From Mesorhizobium jarvisii (GTDB lineage: Bacteria; Pseudomonadota; Alphaproteobacteria; Rhizobiales; Rhizobiaceae), in the NCBI RefSeq assembly GCF_003601985.1, contig NZ_QZXA01000003.1:62001-126000 (forward strand): a DNA stretch of 64,000 bases. The letters are read 5' to 3'. Position 1 is the first letter of the stretch; the number at the start of each line of letters is the position of its first letter. Both the position numbers and the translations under genes were made by a program. Below are positions 8,271 through 16,733 of the stretch, piece by piece. Below the pieces are notes generated by a model. That model made no database searches. It was not told the origin of the DNA and worked only from the letters and a program-made list of their open reading frames with translations.

Positions 8271-9002
8271 CTAGTCAACCGTCGCATCGATAGCGAGAGC
8301 ATTGCCGAGCGCGTGGCCGGCGGCCGTGTTGTCGAAGATGCCCCAGACCTCCGCGCCCGAGGCGGCCGCTGCCTGCAGCTGCCGGCCGATCCGGTCGAGG
8401 CTTTCGGCGTCATAGTCCGAGTAGTAGACACGCGGCACGCCGTGCCAGCGGAAATAGGCAAGGCCGGCCCAACCGCCCGGCATCGCAGCAGCCGGTACAG
8501 GAGCGGGATCGGCGGCAACGCGCGCGATCCGCCGGTCGGCAAGGAGCGTTCCCGCCTCTGCTTCGAACCAGCTCGGGTGGCGTGGTTCGCATGCCAGCCT
8601 TGCCTTTGTCCGCCTGCCCAGCATGTCAAAGAAACCGCAGGCGATGTCCGGCTCGAACGGCAAGCTCGGCGGCAGCTGCACCAAAAGCACGCTCAGTTTT
8701 TCGCCGAGACCTTCGACCTGCTGGAGGAACATTTCCGCAAGCGCATCGCCATCCGCGAGACGATGCTCATGGGTCATTGTCTTGGGCGTCTTGACGGCAA
8801 AGCGGAAGTGCTCCGGCACGGAGCGTGCCCAGCGCTCGTAGGTCTCGCGACGGTGTGGCTTGTGGAAGGACGTGTCGATTTCGACGATCGGAAATCGGCG
8901 GGCGTAGCGTTCGAGATGCGAACCGGGTTGCGGCAAGTCCTCCTTATATCGGGTTGGAATTCCCCAGCCGGCCGTGCCGATGAAACATCCCTGCTTTTCC
9001 AT
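8271..9002 (-). CDS. DUF72 family protein (TIM-barrel-like)
   Basis: This 243-residue soluble protein has the DUF72 hallmarks: an early GTAGWGIPTRY segment, IDTSFHKPHRRETYERWA, and FAVKTPKTMTHEHRL, followed by LLVQLPPSLPF. DUF72 proteins adopt a TIM-barrel-like fold; their function is unknown. The gene stands alone, convergent with the oxidoreductase gene. Confidence 0.9.
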   Translation of the reverse strand: MEKQGCFIGTAGWGIPTRYKEDLPQPGSHLERYARRFPIVEIDTSFHKPHRRETYERWARSVPEHFRFAVKTPKTMTHEHRLADGDALAEMFLQQVEGLGEKLSVLLVQLPPSLPFEPDIACGFFDMLGRRTKARLACEPRHPSWFEAEAGTLLADRRIARVAADPAPVPAAAMPGGWAGLAYFRWHGVPRVYYSDYDAESLDRIGRQLQAAAASGAEVWGIFDNTAAGHALGNALAIDATVD

Positions 9003-9075
9003 GCATGGGATGTGGACCAGATGAAGTGTGGGTCAAGACGAGATGAACGACGAGCCGTTGCCACCGTCCCGCTGC

Positions 9076-9567
9076 TCAGGCCGCCGCTAGTCTTCCATCC
9101 CCGACATAGGCCTGCAGCCAGGCCAGCACCCGGCCCCAGCCCTCGGCATGCTCGGCCGCCGCATCGCTCAGGCCGGCAAAACCGCCATGGCAGATGGTGA
9201 GGCGCGTGCCCTTGGCGGTCGGCTCGAGCAGCCAGGCGACCGTGGTTTGCCGCCGGCCAAGCGTCGGATGGTCCCAGGCATAGGCCCGCGTCTGCACGAT
9301 ACGGCGCGGCGCTTCGATCTCGAGGAATTCGCCGCCGGCCGGCAGCTCCCCGCCGCCGGCAGTGCGGACGACGACCGTCCAGCGACCGCCGACGCGAAGG
9401 TCGGCCGACCAATCGGCCATCCGGTAGGTGTCGGCGGTCCCCCACCATTGCTCGATTTCTCTCGTGACCAGCGCGCGAAAGATGCGTTCCACAGGCGCTT
9501 CGATCTCGGCTGACGCCATGATCGTCTCGCCATTGGTCATGCTCTGTACCCCGAGGACGTGCATCAT
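9076..9567 (-). CDS. SRPBCC (AHSA1-like) domain protein
   Basis: This protein of about 163 residues has the AHSA1/START-like pattern: IEAPVERIFRALVTREIEQWW at the N-terminus, a central GGRWTV strand and LLEPTAKGTRLTICHGGF near the C-terminus. Such domains bind hydrophobic ligands in a deep cavity. The start at 9567 is preceded by GGAGG at a good distance; a second ATG follows immediately. It is the third gene of an apparent operon after an ArsR regulator and another SRPBCC gene. Confidence 0.85.
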   Translation of the reverse strand: MMHVLGVQSMTNGETIMASAEIEAPVERIFRALVTREIEQWWGTADTYRMADWSADLRVGGRWTVVVRTAGGGELPAGGEFLEIEAPRRIVQTRAYAWDHPTLGRRQTTVAWLLEPTAKGTRLTICHGGFAGLSDAAAEHAEGWGRVLAWLQAYVGDGRLAAA

Positions 9568-9611
9568 TTCTGCCTCCACATCCAGTTTGTTTCGGTATCG
9601 AAACGAGCCTT

Positions 9612-10058
9612 TCACCCTTTCGTTGGCGGGCGCTCGAAACCCTTGCCGGTCTCGAGCAGGCTCTTGAGGCTCGCCAGCACCAGCGGCCAGCCCTTGCTGA
9701 CATTCGGGATCAGCCGGTGCGGGCCGTCGGCCTCGTGGGTGACGGCCAGCTTCATCAGCTCGCCGTCCTGTTCGATTGTGAAGGTGCAGCGCGTGTAGCC
9801 GTCTTCCTTGACCTCCGGCATCCATTCATTGCGCCATTTGATGACCAGGCGTCGCGGCGGGTCGATCTCGAGGATCTCGCCCGAGTCGGCGACGCGGCCG
9901 TCGGGGAAGATCAGTTTCCAGCTGGAGCCGACCTTCCACTCGCTCTCCTGATAGGAGCAGAGGAAGAACTGCCGGTTGAACTCCGGGTCGGTCAGCGCCT
10001 CCCAGAGTTTTTCGGCCGTGGTGCGGATGTAGGTCACGTAAACGAAGCTGTTGCTCAT
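9612..10058 (-). CDS. SRPBCC (AHSA1-like) domain protein
   Basis: This 148-residue protein starts MSNSFVYVTYIRTTAEKLWEAL, where the W-x-A-L segment and the following LTDPEF are typical of the AHSA1-type SRPBCC family; the core contains GSSWKLIFPDGRVADSGEIL and RLVIKW. Its start codon overlaps the stop codon of the ArsR gene by one base (TGATG), indicating translational coupling. ArsR-SRPBCC pairs of this kind are common in alphaproteobacteria; the ligand is not known. Confidence 0.9.
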   Translation of the reverse strand: MSNSFVYVTYIRTTAEKLWEALTDPEFNRQFFLCSYQESEWKVGSSWKLIFPDGRVADSGEILEIDPPRRLVIKWRNEWMPEVKEDGYTRCTFTIEQDGELMKLAVTHEADGPHRLIPNVSKGWPLVLASLKSLLETGKGFERPPTKG

Positions 10059-10375
10059 CAGTCTTCCCTTTCGAGGCGTTTCTTCAGATCACTCAATGCA
10101 TCCAGCCGATGGCGCTCGAACTTGCCGATCCAGCGCTCGGCGATCTCGTTGATGGGGACCGGATTGAGGTAGTGCTGCTTCTCGCGTCCCTTGCGGAGCG
10201 TGGTGACGAGGTTGGCTTCCTCCAGGATCGCCAAATGCTTGGTCACCGCCTGGCGTGTCATGTCCATCTCCGCGCACAGCGCGTTCAGCGTCTGCCCGTT
10301 CCGGGCATGGAGGTTGTCCAGCAATTGCCGGCGTGTCGGGTCGGCCAGGGCGCGAAAGACTGCATCCATGCTCAT
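10058..10375 (-). CDS. ArsR-family winged-helix transcriptional regulator
   Basis: About 105 residues from the ATG at 10375 (a later ATG at 10369 is also possible). The protein opens with MDAVFRALADPTRRQLLDNL, a classic ArsR start, and has a recognition helix in MTRQAVTKHLAIL. There is no CxC metal-binding motif, so it is the non-metal subtype found with SRPBCC genes. A perfect palindrome just upstream (10385-10404) is the likely operator, so the regulator probably represses its own operon. Confidence 0.92.
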   Translation of the reverse strand: MSMDAVFRALADPTRRQLLDNLHARNGQTLNALCAEMDMTRQAVTKHLAILEEANLVTTLRKGREKQHYLNPVPINEIAERWIGKFERHRLDALSDLKKRLERED

Positions 10376-10384
10376 CGCTTTAAT

Positions 10385-10404
10385 ATGCAACCATTTGGTT
10401 GCAT
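10385..10404. promoter_or_regulatory. Probable ArsR operator (perfect palindrome)
   Basis: The site is ATGCAACCA, two bases, TGGTTGCAT: nine-base arms with no mismatch. It lies 10 bp before the ArsR start codon. Sites with a CAACC...GGTTG core are what one expects for this ArsR subtype, so autoregulation is inferred. Confidence 0.75.
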
Positions 10405-10461
10405 GTCAAGCGACAAGATCGCACACCGTCGGCGGCTGGGCGCGGCCACGGGAGAAAAAAG

Positions 10462-10887
10462 TCAGCCCTTGCGGGAGAACCAGAAGGCGTCGGCCATGCG
10501 CTTCATGCCGATGCGTTCGTAGAAGCCGACGGCGTCGGGCATGGAAATCAGGCTGATGGCGACCGACGGCCCAAGCTGCCGTCGCGCCTCGTCCATCAGG
10601 CCCTTGCCGATGCCGAGCCCTTGCGCCGATCGGGACACGGCGAGTTCCGAGATGTAGCAAACCCAGGAGAAGTCGGTGACCGCACGGGCCACGCCGATCA
10701 GCGGCTTGCCTTCGATATCGAGACGCGCGGTCAGCACAAGATTGGCACCGGACAGCATCGCCCGCAGCCTGGCGGGATCATCGACAGGCCGCGTCTCGCC
10801 GAGGCCGGATTCCACCAGCACGCGGCGGAATTCGGCGATGTCGAGCGCGGACTCGCTTGCGTAGAGGACATGGGAGTTTTCAGCCAT
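10462..10887 (-). CDS. GNAT family N-acetyltransferase
   Basis: This 141-residue protein shows the acetyl-CoA pyrophosphate-binding region [13 protein letters not shown] (about residues 88-100), preceded by [10 protein letters not shown], and the C-terminal [11 protein letters not shown] segment, all typical of GNAT enzymes. The acceptor substrate is unknown. It is a single gene, divergent from leuD and separated from the ArsR operon by the operator region. Confidence 0.9.
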   Translation of the reverse strand: MAENSHVLYASESALDIAEFRRVLVESGLGETRPVDDPARLRAMLSGANLVLTARLDIEGKPLIGVARAVTDFSWVCYISELAVSRSAQGLGIGKGLMDEARRQLGPSVAISLISMPDAVGFYERIGMKRMADAFWFSRKG

Positions 10888-11042
10888 GCCGGTCAGACTG
10901 CATCATCGCCTCGCGAATTCGAAGTCGCTTTGTGGTACGCCCCTTGTGCCAGCGCGCACGAACAGTTGCCTTTTATTTGCCCTCGGCTTTGTGTAAACGG
11001 GGCGTCAGCAAATCCCCCGCAACGAAAACACGGGCCAAAGCC

Positions 11043-11648
11043 ATGGAAAAGTTCACCAAGCTCACCGGCGTCGCCGCTCCGATGCCGATCGTCAATGTCG
11101 ACACCGACATGATCATCCCGAAGGATTATCTCAAGACGATCAAGCGCACCGGCCTCGGCACCGGCCTGTTCGCCGAAATGCGCTACAATGACGATGGTTC
11201 GGAAAATCCGGATTTCGTGCTCAACAAACCGGCCTACCGCAAGGCGCAGATCCTGGTCGCCGGCGACAATTTCGGCTGCGGCTCGAGCCGCGAGCACGCG
11301 CCGTGGGCGCTGCTCGACTTCGGCATTCGCTGCGTCATCTCGACCTCGTTCGCCGACATTTTCTACAACAACTGCTTCAAGAACGGCGTGCTGCCGATCA
11401 CCGTCAGCCCCGAAGATCTGGAGAAGCTGATGGACGACGCCTCGCGCGGCTCCAACGCCACTTTGTCGATCGATCTCGAAGCCAAGGAAATCCGCGGCCC
11501 CGATGGCGGCGTCGTCAAGTTCGACCTCGACGACTTCAAGCGGCACTGCATGCTCAACGGCCTCGACGATATCGGCCTGACCATGGAGAAGGCCGGCGCC
11601 ATCGCCTCGTTCGAGAAGAAGAACGCCGAACAGCGTCCCTGGGCCTGA
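11043..11648 (+). CDS. leuD: 3-isopropylmalate dehydratase small subunit
   Basis: This 201-residue protein is the small (swivel domain) subunit that with LeuC isomerises 2- to 3-isopropylmalate in leucine synthesis. It carries [32 protein letters not shown] and [16 protein letters not shown], all highly conserved in LeuD. Length is normal for the family. LeuC is not in this part of the window. The gene is followed by an unrelated exported protein and lies about 2 kb before leuB, in the same direction. Confidence 0.97.
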   Translation: MEKFTKLTGVAAPMPIVNVDTDMIIPKDYLKTIKRTGLGTGLFAEMRYNDDGSENPDFVLNKPAYRKAQILVAGDNFGCGSSREHAPWALLDFGIRCVISTSFADIFYNNCFKNGVLPITVSPEDLEKLMDDASRGSNATLSIDLEAKEIRGPDGGVVKFDLDDFKRHCMLNGLDDIGLTMEKAGAIASFEKKNAEQRPWA

Positions 11649-11719
11649 GCGGCACCGTCCGACGATAGGCCCGGCCGCGTTCCGGCCGGGTTTGGTGGCG
11701 ACTGAAGGGAGGGACAGTC

Positions 11720-12673
11720 ATGGCACGTTCGCTTCTTGCCGGCGTTTGCGGGCTGGCGCTGGTGGTGGTGCCCGCCGCGAGCGCCTTTGCGCAGACACAG
11801 ACGCCCGCGGCGCAACAGACGCCAGCGGCAGCCCAGAAACCGGCCGAGCAGCCGGCGACCGACCAGGGATCGTCCAACACCAGCGACGCGGCGCCCGCCG
11901 ACGACGACAAGCAGGCGCCGATAGCGTTCGAGGGCGGCCAGCTGACCATCACGCAGCCGGAGCAGGACGGCGAGAAGGTGCTCGCCTATGACGGCAAGCA
12001 GCTGGCCAGCAACTACGATGTCTTCTTCGACAAGATCGTGAAGATCGGCGACGTCAACGTGGCGCTGGTCGATGTCGGCGACGGCGGCAATCAATGCGGC
12101 CCGGCCAAGGTCATCGTCTGGAAGCCGAAGGACGGCGAGATCAAGACCACGACGGTCGAGCAGGACGAATGCGGCGCGCCGCCGGCGGCGATCTCCGACA
12201 GCGCCATCTATTTCGTGCCCTATCTGCTGCCGGGCGATCAGAAGCCGGCCCTGCAATGGTCGCCGACCGAAGGCCTGACGACTTCCGGCAACCTCGCTTA
12301 CACGCCCGAACCCGGCACCGACTGGAAGGATATCGATCCGTCGAAATACGACAACATCATCGATGCCTTCCACAATGAGGCTGTCTACAAGGCGGCCAAG
12401 GCGCTGCTCGGCGACACCATGCCCGACATGGCGACCAGCCTGCTGGTCGGCGGCGGCACGGAAAAGACGGCCTCCGGCGCCTTTTACGCCACCGGCTGCG
12501 TGCCGCATGATTGCGGCGGCAATGACGGCTTCATGGCGGTCGATCCGGCCAAGCACACGGTCTATTTCTCGCGGCGTGGTGACGATGGCGCGCCAGCGGC
12601 CTGGCCGCCGCTCAAGGACTGGCCGGACGATATCAAGAAGGCGCTCGACGACGCGCAGGCGTCGGGGAACTAG
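11720..12673 (+). CDS. Exported protein with Ivy-like (lysozyme inhibitor) C-terminal region
   Basis: This 317-residue protein has a signal peptide (MARSLLAGVCGLALVV..., cleavage near AFAQ, about residue 25), then a low-complexity Gln/Ala/Pro linker, then a folded domain with LVDVGDGGNQCG and QDECG. The last 90 residues contain GCVPHDCGG, followed by GFMAVDPAKHTVYF. The C-x-P-H-[DN]-C loop is the signature of Ivy, the periplasmic inhibitor of C-type lysozyme. That suggests, without proving, a periplasmic lysozyme-inhibitor-like function. The gene lies between leuD and a RidA gene, with no operon partner. Confidence 0.6.
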   Translation: MARSLLAGVCGLALVVVPAASAFAQTQTPAAQQTPAAAQKPAEQPATDQGSSNTSDAAPADDDKQAPIAFEGGQLTITQPEQDGEKVLAYDGKQLASNYDVFFDKIVKIGDVNVALVDVGDGGNQCGPAKVIVWKPKDGEIKTTTVEQDECGAPPAAISDSAIYFVPYLLPGDQKPALQWSPTEGLTTSGNLAYTPEPGTDWKDIDPSKYDNIIDAFHNEAVYKAAKALLGDTMPDMATSLLVGGGTEKTASGAFYATGCVPHDCGGNDGFMAVDPAKHTVYFSRRGDDGAPAAWPPLKDWPDDIKKALDDAQASGN

Positions 12674-12703
12674 GGCACTAGCGTTGCGCGACGGCCAACA
12701 GAG

Positions 12704-12766
12704 CTTCGTCATCCACGGGTCTGCGCCGCGTCGCTTCGCTCTTTGCTACGCCCCAGGATGACGACG
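12704..12766. repeat. Dispersed intergenic repeat, family B, copy B1
   Basis: The unit starts CTTCGTCATCC and ends GGATGACGACG, with a core reading GGGTCTGCGCCGCGTCGCTTC. Related copies lie at 33400, 61038, 61212 and 63192. It sits after the Ivy-like gene. Confidence 0.75.
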
Positions 12767-12894
12767 GGAGGGATACCCCGACTAATCTCCGAGGCAGCAC
12801 TTCGCCGCGTCGTGACAATGGTCCGCCCTGCTTGGCCCACGACCCGCGCCGCGCCGCCTGCTAGACGCAGGCCCACAATTCAAGGAGGCCTCCC

Positions 12895-13287
12895 ATGCGC
12901 AAACTGATCTCCACCGGTTCGCCCTTCGAGAAGACCGCCGGCTATTCGCGCGCGGTGGTGCAGGGCGACTGGTGCTTCGTCTCCGGCACGACCGGCTATG
13001 ATTACGCGACGATGACGATGCCGGAAACGGTCGAGGCGCAGACGCGCAACTGCCTGGCGACGATCGGCAAGGCGCTGGCCGACGGCGGCTTCGAGATATC
13101 AGACGTGGTGCGGGCGCATTACTACATCACCGACCAGGCCTTCGTGGATGTGGTCTTCCCGATCCTGGGCGAGACATTCGGCGACATCAGGCCGGCGGCG
13201 ACAATGATCGTGTGCCAGCTCAACAAGCCGGAAATGAAGATCGAGATCGAAGTCACGGCGCTGCGGCGCTCGGCTCCGAGGCGCTGA
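12895..13287 (+). CDS. RidA family protein
   Basis: This 130-residue protein has the RidA/YjgF pattern: GSPFEKTAGYSRAVVQGDW near the start, VSGTTGYD, an ETVEAQTRNCLATIGKAL helix and a C-terminal region KIEIEVTAL. RidA enzymes hydrolyse reactive enamine or imine intermediates. The usual substrate-binding Arg in the C-terminal half is not evident, and the family has several subtypes, so activity is not assigned. A GGAGG site precedes the ATG at 12895. The next gene starts 3 bp after the stop. Confidence 0.88.
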   Translation: MRKLISTGSPFEKTAGYSRAVVQGDWCFVSGTTGYDYATMTMPETVEAQTRNCLATIGKALADGGFEISDVVRAHYYITDQAFVDVVFPILGETFGDIRPAATMIVCQLNKPEMKIEIEVTALRRSAPRR

Positions 13288-13290
13288 ACC

Positions 13291-13641
13291 ATGAAGGTCC
13301 GGCGCATCGTGGCCAATATCGAGACGCAGGATGCAGCGGCGGCGAAACGCTTCTACCAGAATGTGCTTGGCCTCGACATGCTGATGGATCAGGGCTGGAT
13401 CGTCACCTACGGCTCCGCGGAAAAGATGCAGGTGCAGGTCTCCTTCATGGTGCAAGGCGGCTCCGGCACGCCGGTGCCGGACCTGTCGATCGAGGTCGAC
13501 GATCTCGAGGCTGCACTTCAAGGCATGAAGGCCGCCGGCTTCGCCATCGAATACGGTCCGGCCGACGAACCGTGGGGTGTGCGGCGCTTCTATGTGCGCG
13601 ATCCCCTGGGCCGGCTGGTCAACATTCTCTCACATCGGTGA
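13291..13641 (+). CDS. VOC family (glyoxalase-like) protein
   Basis: This 116-residue protein has a single vicinal-oxygen-chelate module: AAAKRFYQNVLGLDMLMDQG at the start and GVRRFYVRDPLGRLVNIL at the end, the typical beta-alpha-beta-beta-beta pattern. The family includes dioxygenases, lyases and bleomycin-resistance proteins; specificity cannot be read here. It starts 3 bp after the RidA stop, so the two are surely co-transcribed. Confidence 0.88.
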   Translation: MKVRRIVANIETQDAAAAKRFYQNVLGLDMLMDQGWIVTYGSAEKMQVQVSFMVQGGSGTPVPDLSIEVDDLEAALQGMKAAGFAIEYGPADEPWGVRRFYVRDPLGRLVNILSHR

Positions 13642-13727
13642 TCGTGGTTCTGAACCGCAGGCTTGCGCCGCAAGCGCTTGGCGTTTAGCAAGGCCGCGGT
13701 TCAAATTCTTTCTGGGACGGTTTCTCC

Positions 13728-14831
13728 ATGGCAACGAAGCATCTTTTCCTGCTCCCCGGCGACGGCATCGGCCCCGAGGCCATGGCCGAGGTCAAGAAGC
13801 TGATATCGGCCATGAACGAAAAGCTCGGCAGCGGCTTCGCCACCGATGAGGGCCTGGTCGGCGGCTGCGCCTACGACGCGCATGGCGCGGCGATCTCCGA
13901 TGCCGACATGGCCAAGGCGATGGCGGCGGACGCGGTGCTGTTCGGCGCCGTCGGCGGACCGAAATGGGATGCCGTGCCTTACGAGGTGCGCCCCGAGGCC
14001 GGCCTGCTGCGGCTGCGCAAGGACATGGAGCTGTTCGCCAATCTGCGTCCCGCCATTTGCTATCCGGCGCTCGCGGCGTCCTCCTCGCTCAAGCAGGAGG
14101 TGGTCGAAGGCCTCGACATCCTCATCGTGCGCGAGCTGACCGGCGGCGTCTATTTCGGCGAGCCCAAGCAGATCATCGATCTCGGCAACGGCCAGAAGCG
14201 CGGCATCGACACGCAGGTCTACGACACGTTCGAGATCGAGCGCATTTCGGGCGTCGCCTTCGAACTGGCTCGGACCCGCAAGAACCACGTCACCTCGATG
14301 GAAAAGCGCAACGTCATGAAGTCGGGCGTGCTGTGGAACGAGGTCGTCACCCAGACGCACAAGGCGCGCTATTCCGACGTCAAGCTCGACCACATGCTGG
14401 CCGATGCCGGCGGCATGCAGCTGGTGCGCTGGCCGAAACAGTTCGACGTCATCGTCACCGACAATCTGTTCGGCGACATGCTGTCCGACATTGCCGCCAT
14501 GCTGACCGGCTCGATCGGCATGCTGCCGTCGGCTTCGCTCGGCGCGCCCGACGTCAAGACCAAGAAGCGGAAGGCGCTCTACGAGCCCGTGCACGGCTCG
14601 GCACCCGACATCGCCGGCAAGGGCATCGCCAACCCGATCGCCATGATCGCTTCCTTCGCCATGTGCCTGCGCTATTCCTTCGGCATGGTCGATGAAGCCG
14701 ACAGGCTGGAGGGCGCGATCGCCGCCGTGCTCGATCAGGGCCTGCGGACGAAGGACATTTTCTCGCCGGGCATGACCGAAGTCGGCACGGTCGAGATGGG
14801 CGATGCGATCATCGCCAAGTTCCTGGGCTAA
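13728..14831 (+). CDS. leuB: 3-isopropylmalate dehydrogenase
   Basis: This 367-residue enzyme oxidises and decarboxylates 3-isopropylmalate with NAD+ in leucine synthesis. Diagnostic segments are [14 protein letters not shown] at the N-terminus, AVGGPKWD, the catalytic region [26 protein letters not shown] and [18 protein letters not shown]. Length is normal. The stop codon overlaps the first bases of repeat A copy 2. Confidence 0.98.
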   Translation: MATKHLFLLPGDGIGPEAMAEVKKLISAMNEKLGSGFATDEGLVGGCAYDAHGAAISDADMAKAMAADAVLFGAVGGPKWDAVPYEVRPEAGLLRLRKDMELFANLRPAICYPALAASSSLKQEVVEGLDILIVRELTGGVYFGEPKQIIDLGNGQKRGIDTQVYDTFEIERISGVAFELARTRKNHVTSMEKRNVMKSGVLWNEVVTQTHKARYSDVKLDHMLADAGGMQLVRWPKQFDVIVTDNLFGDMLSDIAAMLTGSIGMLPSASLGAPDVKTKKRKALYEPVHGSAPDIAGKGIANPIAMIASFAMCLRYSFGMVDEADRLEGAIAAVLDQGLRTKDIFSPGMTEVGTVEMGDAIIAKFLG

Positions 14832-14973
14832 GGCGTGCCGATATTCAGGTGAGGCCGGCCTGCGAATGACGGCTGCCTGCGCTTCCGGTGCTCGCGTACT
14901 TCAAGTACGCTCCGCTCCGGTTCTCGGCAGTCGCCATTCTCGGCTCGGCCTGACCTGAATCTCAACACACCTT
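14830..14973. repeat. Palindromic intergenic repeat, family A, copy 2
   Basis: This 144-bp element matches copy 1 (1201-1340) over its whole length, with substitutions. Its ends are again inverted copies: AAGGCGTGCCGATATTCAGG on the left and, in reverse complement, AAGGTGTGTTGAGATTCAGG on the right. It starts within the leuB stop codon and may end that transcript. The internal phrases GCTTCCGGTGCTC and CGCTCCGGTTCTCGG are shared between copies. Confidence 0.85.
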
Positions 14974-14991
14974 GGCGCAGGACCTCCCGGT

Positions 14992-15447
14992 TTAGCGGAT
15001 CTCGCCGGCCAGCTGCTGCAGCAGGCCGACGAACTGTGCTTCGTCCACCGGTTCGAAAAAGGCCGCGTCGGCGGTCTCCACGGCAACGATGGCGCGCTGT
15101 GCGGCGGCCGCCCCGGCCGGGGTGACGCGGATCACCTTGGCACGCGAATCCCTGGGGTCGGCTTCCCGCGCGATCAAACCCTTGGCCTCGAGCCGGGCAA
15201 CGACGTCCGACGTCATCTTCACCTCGGTGCCGGCCTGGGCGGCGAGCTGCACCTGGTTGGGCGGCTCGCCATTGCGGCCGAGCCACATGGCCGAGGCCAA
15301 GAGCACGAACTGGACATGAGTCAGGTCGAGCGGCGCCAGCGCCGCCGTCATGACGCGCTGCCAGCGCATGGTGGTTCGCCACAACAACAAGCCCGGGCTC
15401 TCCGAAGGTCCGCTGAAGCGCGTTTTCAAATCCTGTCCATCAGCCAC
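14992..15447 (-). CDS. MarR family transcriptional regulator
   Basis: About 151 residues from a GTG at 15447 that overlaps the stop of the upstream SRPBCC gene (15440-15442). The winged-helix core contains LDLTHVQFVLLASAMWL, QVQLAAQAGTEVKMTSDVV (recognition helix) and IAREADPRDSRAKVIRVTPAG (wing), all standard for MarR. Effector and targets are unknown, but the coupling to an SRPBCC gene and a repeated operator-like motif upstream suggest autoregulation. Confidence 0.9.
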   Translation of the reverse strand: MADGQDLKTRFSGPSESPGLLLWRTTMRWQRVMTAALAPLDLTHVQFVLLASAMWLGRNGEPPNQVQLAAQAGTEVKMTSDVVARLEAKGLIAREADPRDSRAKVIRVTPAGAAAAQRAIVAVETADAAFFEPVDEAQFVGLLQQLAGEIR

Positions 15448-15886
15448 CCGTCGCAAACTCCTTTGCCTGCTCGAACAATTTAGCCATCGACACGTCGAAA
15501 TCGCCGCTGATCTGCGGGCCGAGTTCGGGTCCGACCTCGGCTGCCGAGGGGCCGGAAATTTCCAGCCGGTGCGTCACCTGCGTGCCGCCTTCGACTGGCA
15601 CCAGCGTATGCCGGAACAGCAGCTTGGTGTCACCGAACGACGTCTCGTCGGCATAGGTGGCATTATCGACGAGATCGACGATGGTCGATTCAAACGTGTC
15701 CTGCCCGACCGGCGTCACCGAGACACGGGTGCCCTTGGCGAACGGGCCGTGCAGCACGAAAGTGTCGGACCCTTCATAGGTCAGGCGGCCCTCGTGCAAC
15801 GCCTTCAGCGCGTTCCAGATGGCTGCTGCGGGAAGGGAGGAAATGGCGGTGTATTCATTGCTCCACATTGTCTCGGCTCCATTCAT
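15440..15886 (-). CDS. SRPBCC family protein
   Basis: About 148 residues from the ATG at 15886, or 142 from a second ATG at 15868. It has the START-like features LPAAAIWNALKALHEGRL, RVSVTPVG and TLVPVEGGTQVTHRLEISGP, followed by a C-terminal helix SMAKLFEQAKEFA. It is the first gene of a two-gene unit with the MarR regulator, whose start overlaps its stop. It may be the ligand-binding partner or the target of that regulator. Confidence 0.85.
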   Translation of the reverse strand: MNGAETMWSNEYTAISSLPAAAIWNALKALHEGRLTYEGSDTFVLHGPFAKGTRVSVTPVGQDTFESTIVDLVDNATYADETSFGDTKLLFRHTLVPVEGGTQVTHRLEISGPSAAEVGPELGPQISGDFDVSMAKLFEQAKEFATGG

Positions 15887-15906
15887 CCTGGCTGATCAAT
15901 CATTCG

Positions 15907-15935
15907 ATCTGTGCACGGACTATCTGTGCACAGAT
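15907..15935. promoter_or_regulatory. Probable MarR operator
   Basis: Two copies of ATCTGTGCAC lie 15 bp apart (15907-15916 and 15922-15931), the second forming the perfect 14-bp palindrome ATCTGTGCACAGAT (15922-15935). The site is 20 to 50 bp upstream of the SRPBCC-marR unit, where a MarR dimer would act. Confidence 0.65.
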
Positions 15936-16023
15936 TAAATAGCAAGAGGAATCTTGCTGCTCCGCCTGGATGGTGCCAACTCCTTGCTTTTATGCAGTTT
16001 CGAGCGGCATGCAGCCGAAGTCG

Positions 16024-16719
16024 CTAAACCCTGACCCCCGCCGGCACCGGTCCCCACTGGTTTTCGCGCCCCTGAGACGGCACAAGCCCCAAGACCAGCA
16101 CGGCCACCCCGCCGATAGCCGGGATGAAGCAGATCAACACAAGCCAGCCACTCAGGCCGATGTCGTGAAGACGCCGCACGACAAGCGCGATCCACGACCA
16201 GCCGAATGCCAGTGTAAAGATACCAGCGGGTAGGAACCCTATCGAGCTTTTGCCCGCGTTGATGCCGAAACCGTTGATGGCCAGATTGACGAGTATCCCG
16301 AGGCCAACAAGTGCTAACTGCACAAGGATAAAGCATAGCCAAAAGGCCCAGAATTCCTTGCGGCGGCCGCGTCCGTGGAAATTGAAATAGTTCACGCTCA
16401 CCGTGCACAGGAAGTACGCCCACAGTCCTGTGGAAGCGGCAAGCCGCTTTTCGGCAAGCTGGCTAGGTTGCGATGGCCGGCCGGTGCTTGACGACGGCGA
16501 GGTTGAGGCCACAGCGGCTATATTGTGAGCCGTACCGTCGTCTGGCTGGAATTCGACGAGCGTACCCCTGGCGAGAGCCACCTCATGGCTTAGATCACTA
16601 CGGGCAAACATGTAGCGTTTGCCGTCAACCCCATTGATGTAAGTGATAGACCGTGCCACGCATACTTTGCCCCCGTCATGCCGAGCGGGGACTCTATCTA
16701 AAGTTGCAAGTAGTTGCAA
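16024..16719 (-). CDS. DUF805 membrane protein with CSD-like N-terminus (paralogue 1)
   Basis: Up to 231 residues. The C-terminal two thirds is a DUF805 domain with four hydrophobic helices, containing NYFNFHGRGRRKEFWAFW and a terminal RENQWGPVPAGVRV. The N-terminal part has INGVDGKRYMFARSDLS and RGTLVEFQPDDG, resembling a cold-shock-like beta-barrel as in paralogue 2. The start is uncertain: the first ATG gives an N-terminus unlike paralogue 2, and a GTG further in (within VARSITY) is possible. It follows paralogue 2 by 14 bp on the same strand, so the two form a tandem duplication. Confidence 0.75.
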   Translation of the reverse strand: MQLLATLDRVPARHDGGKVCVARSITYINGVDGKRYMFARSDLSHEVALARGTLVEFQPDDGTAHNIAAVASTSPSSSTGRPSQPSQLAEKRLAASTGLWAYFLCTVSVNYFNFHGRGRRKEFWAFWLCFILVQLALVGLGILVNLAINGFGINAGKSSIGFLPAGIFTLAFGWSWIALVVRRLHDIGLSGWLVLICFIPAIGGVAVLVLGLVPSQGRENQWGPVPAGVRV

Positions 16720-16733
16720 GATGCACGTTTAGG

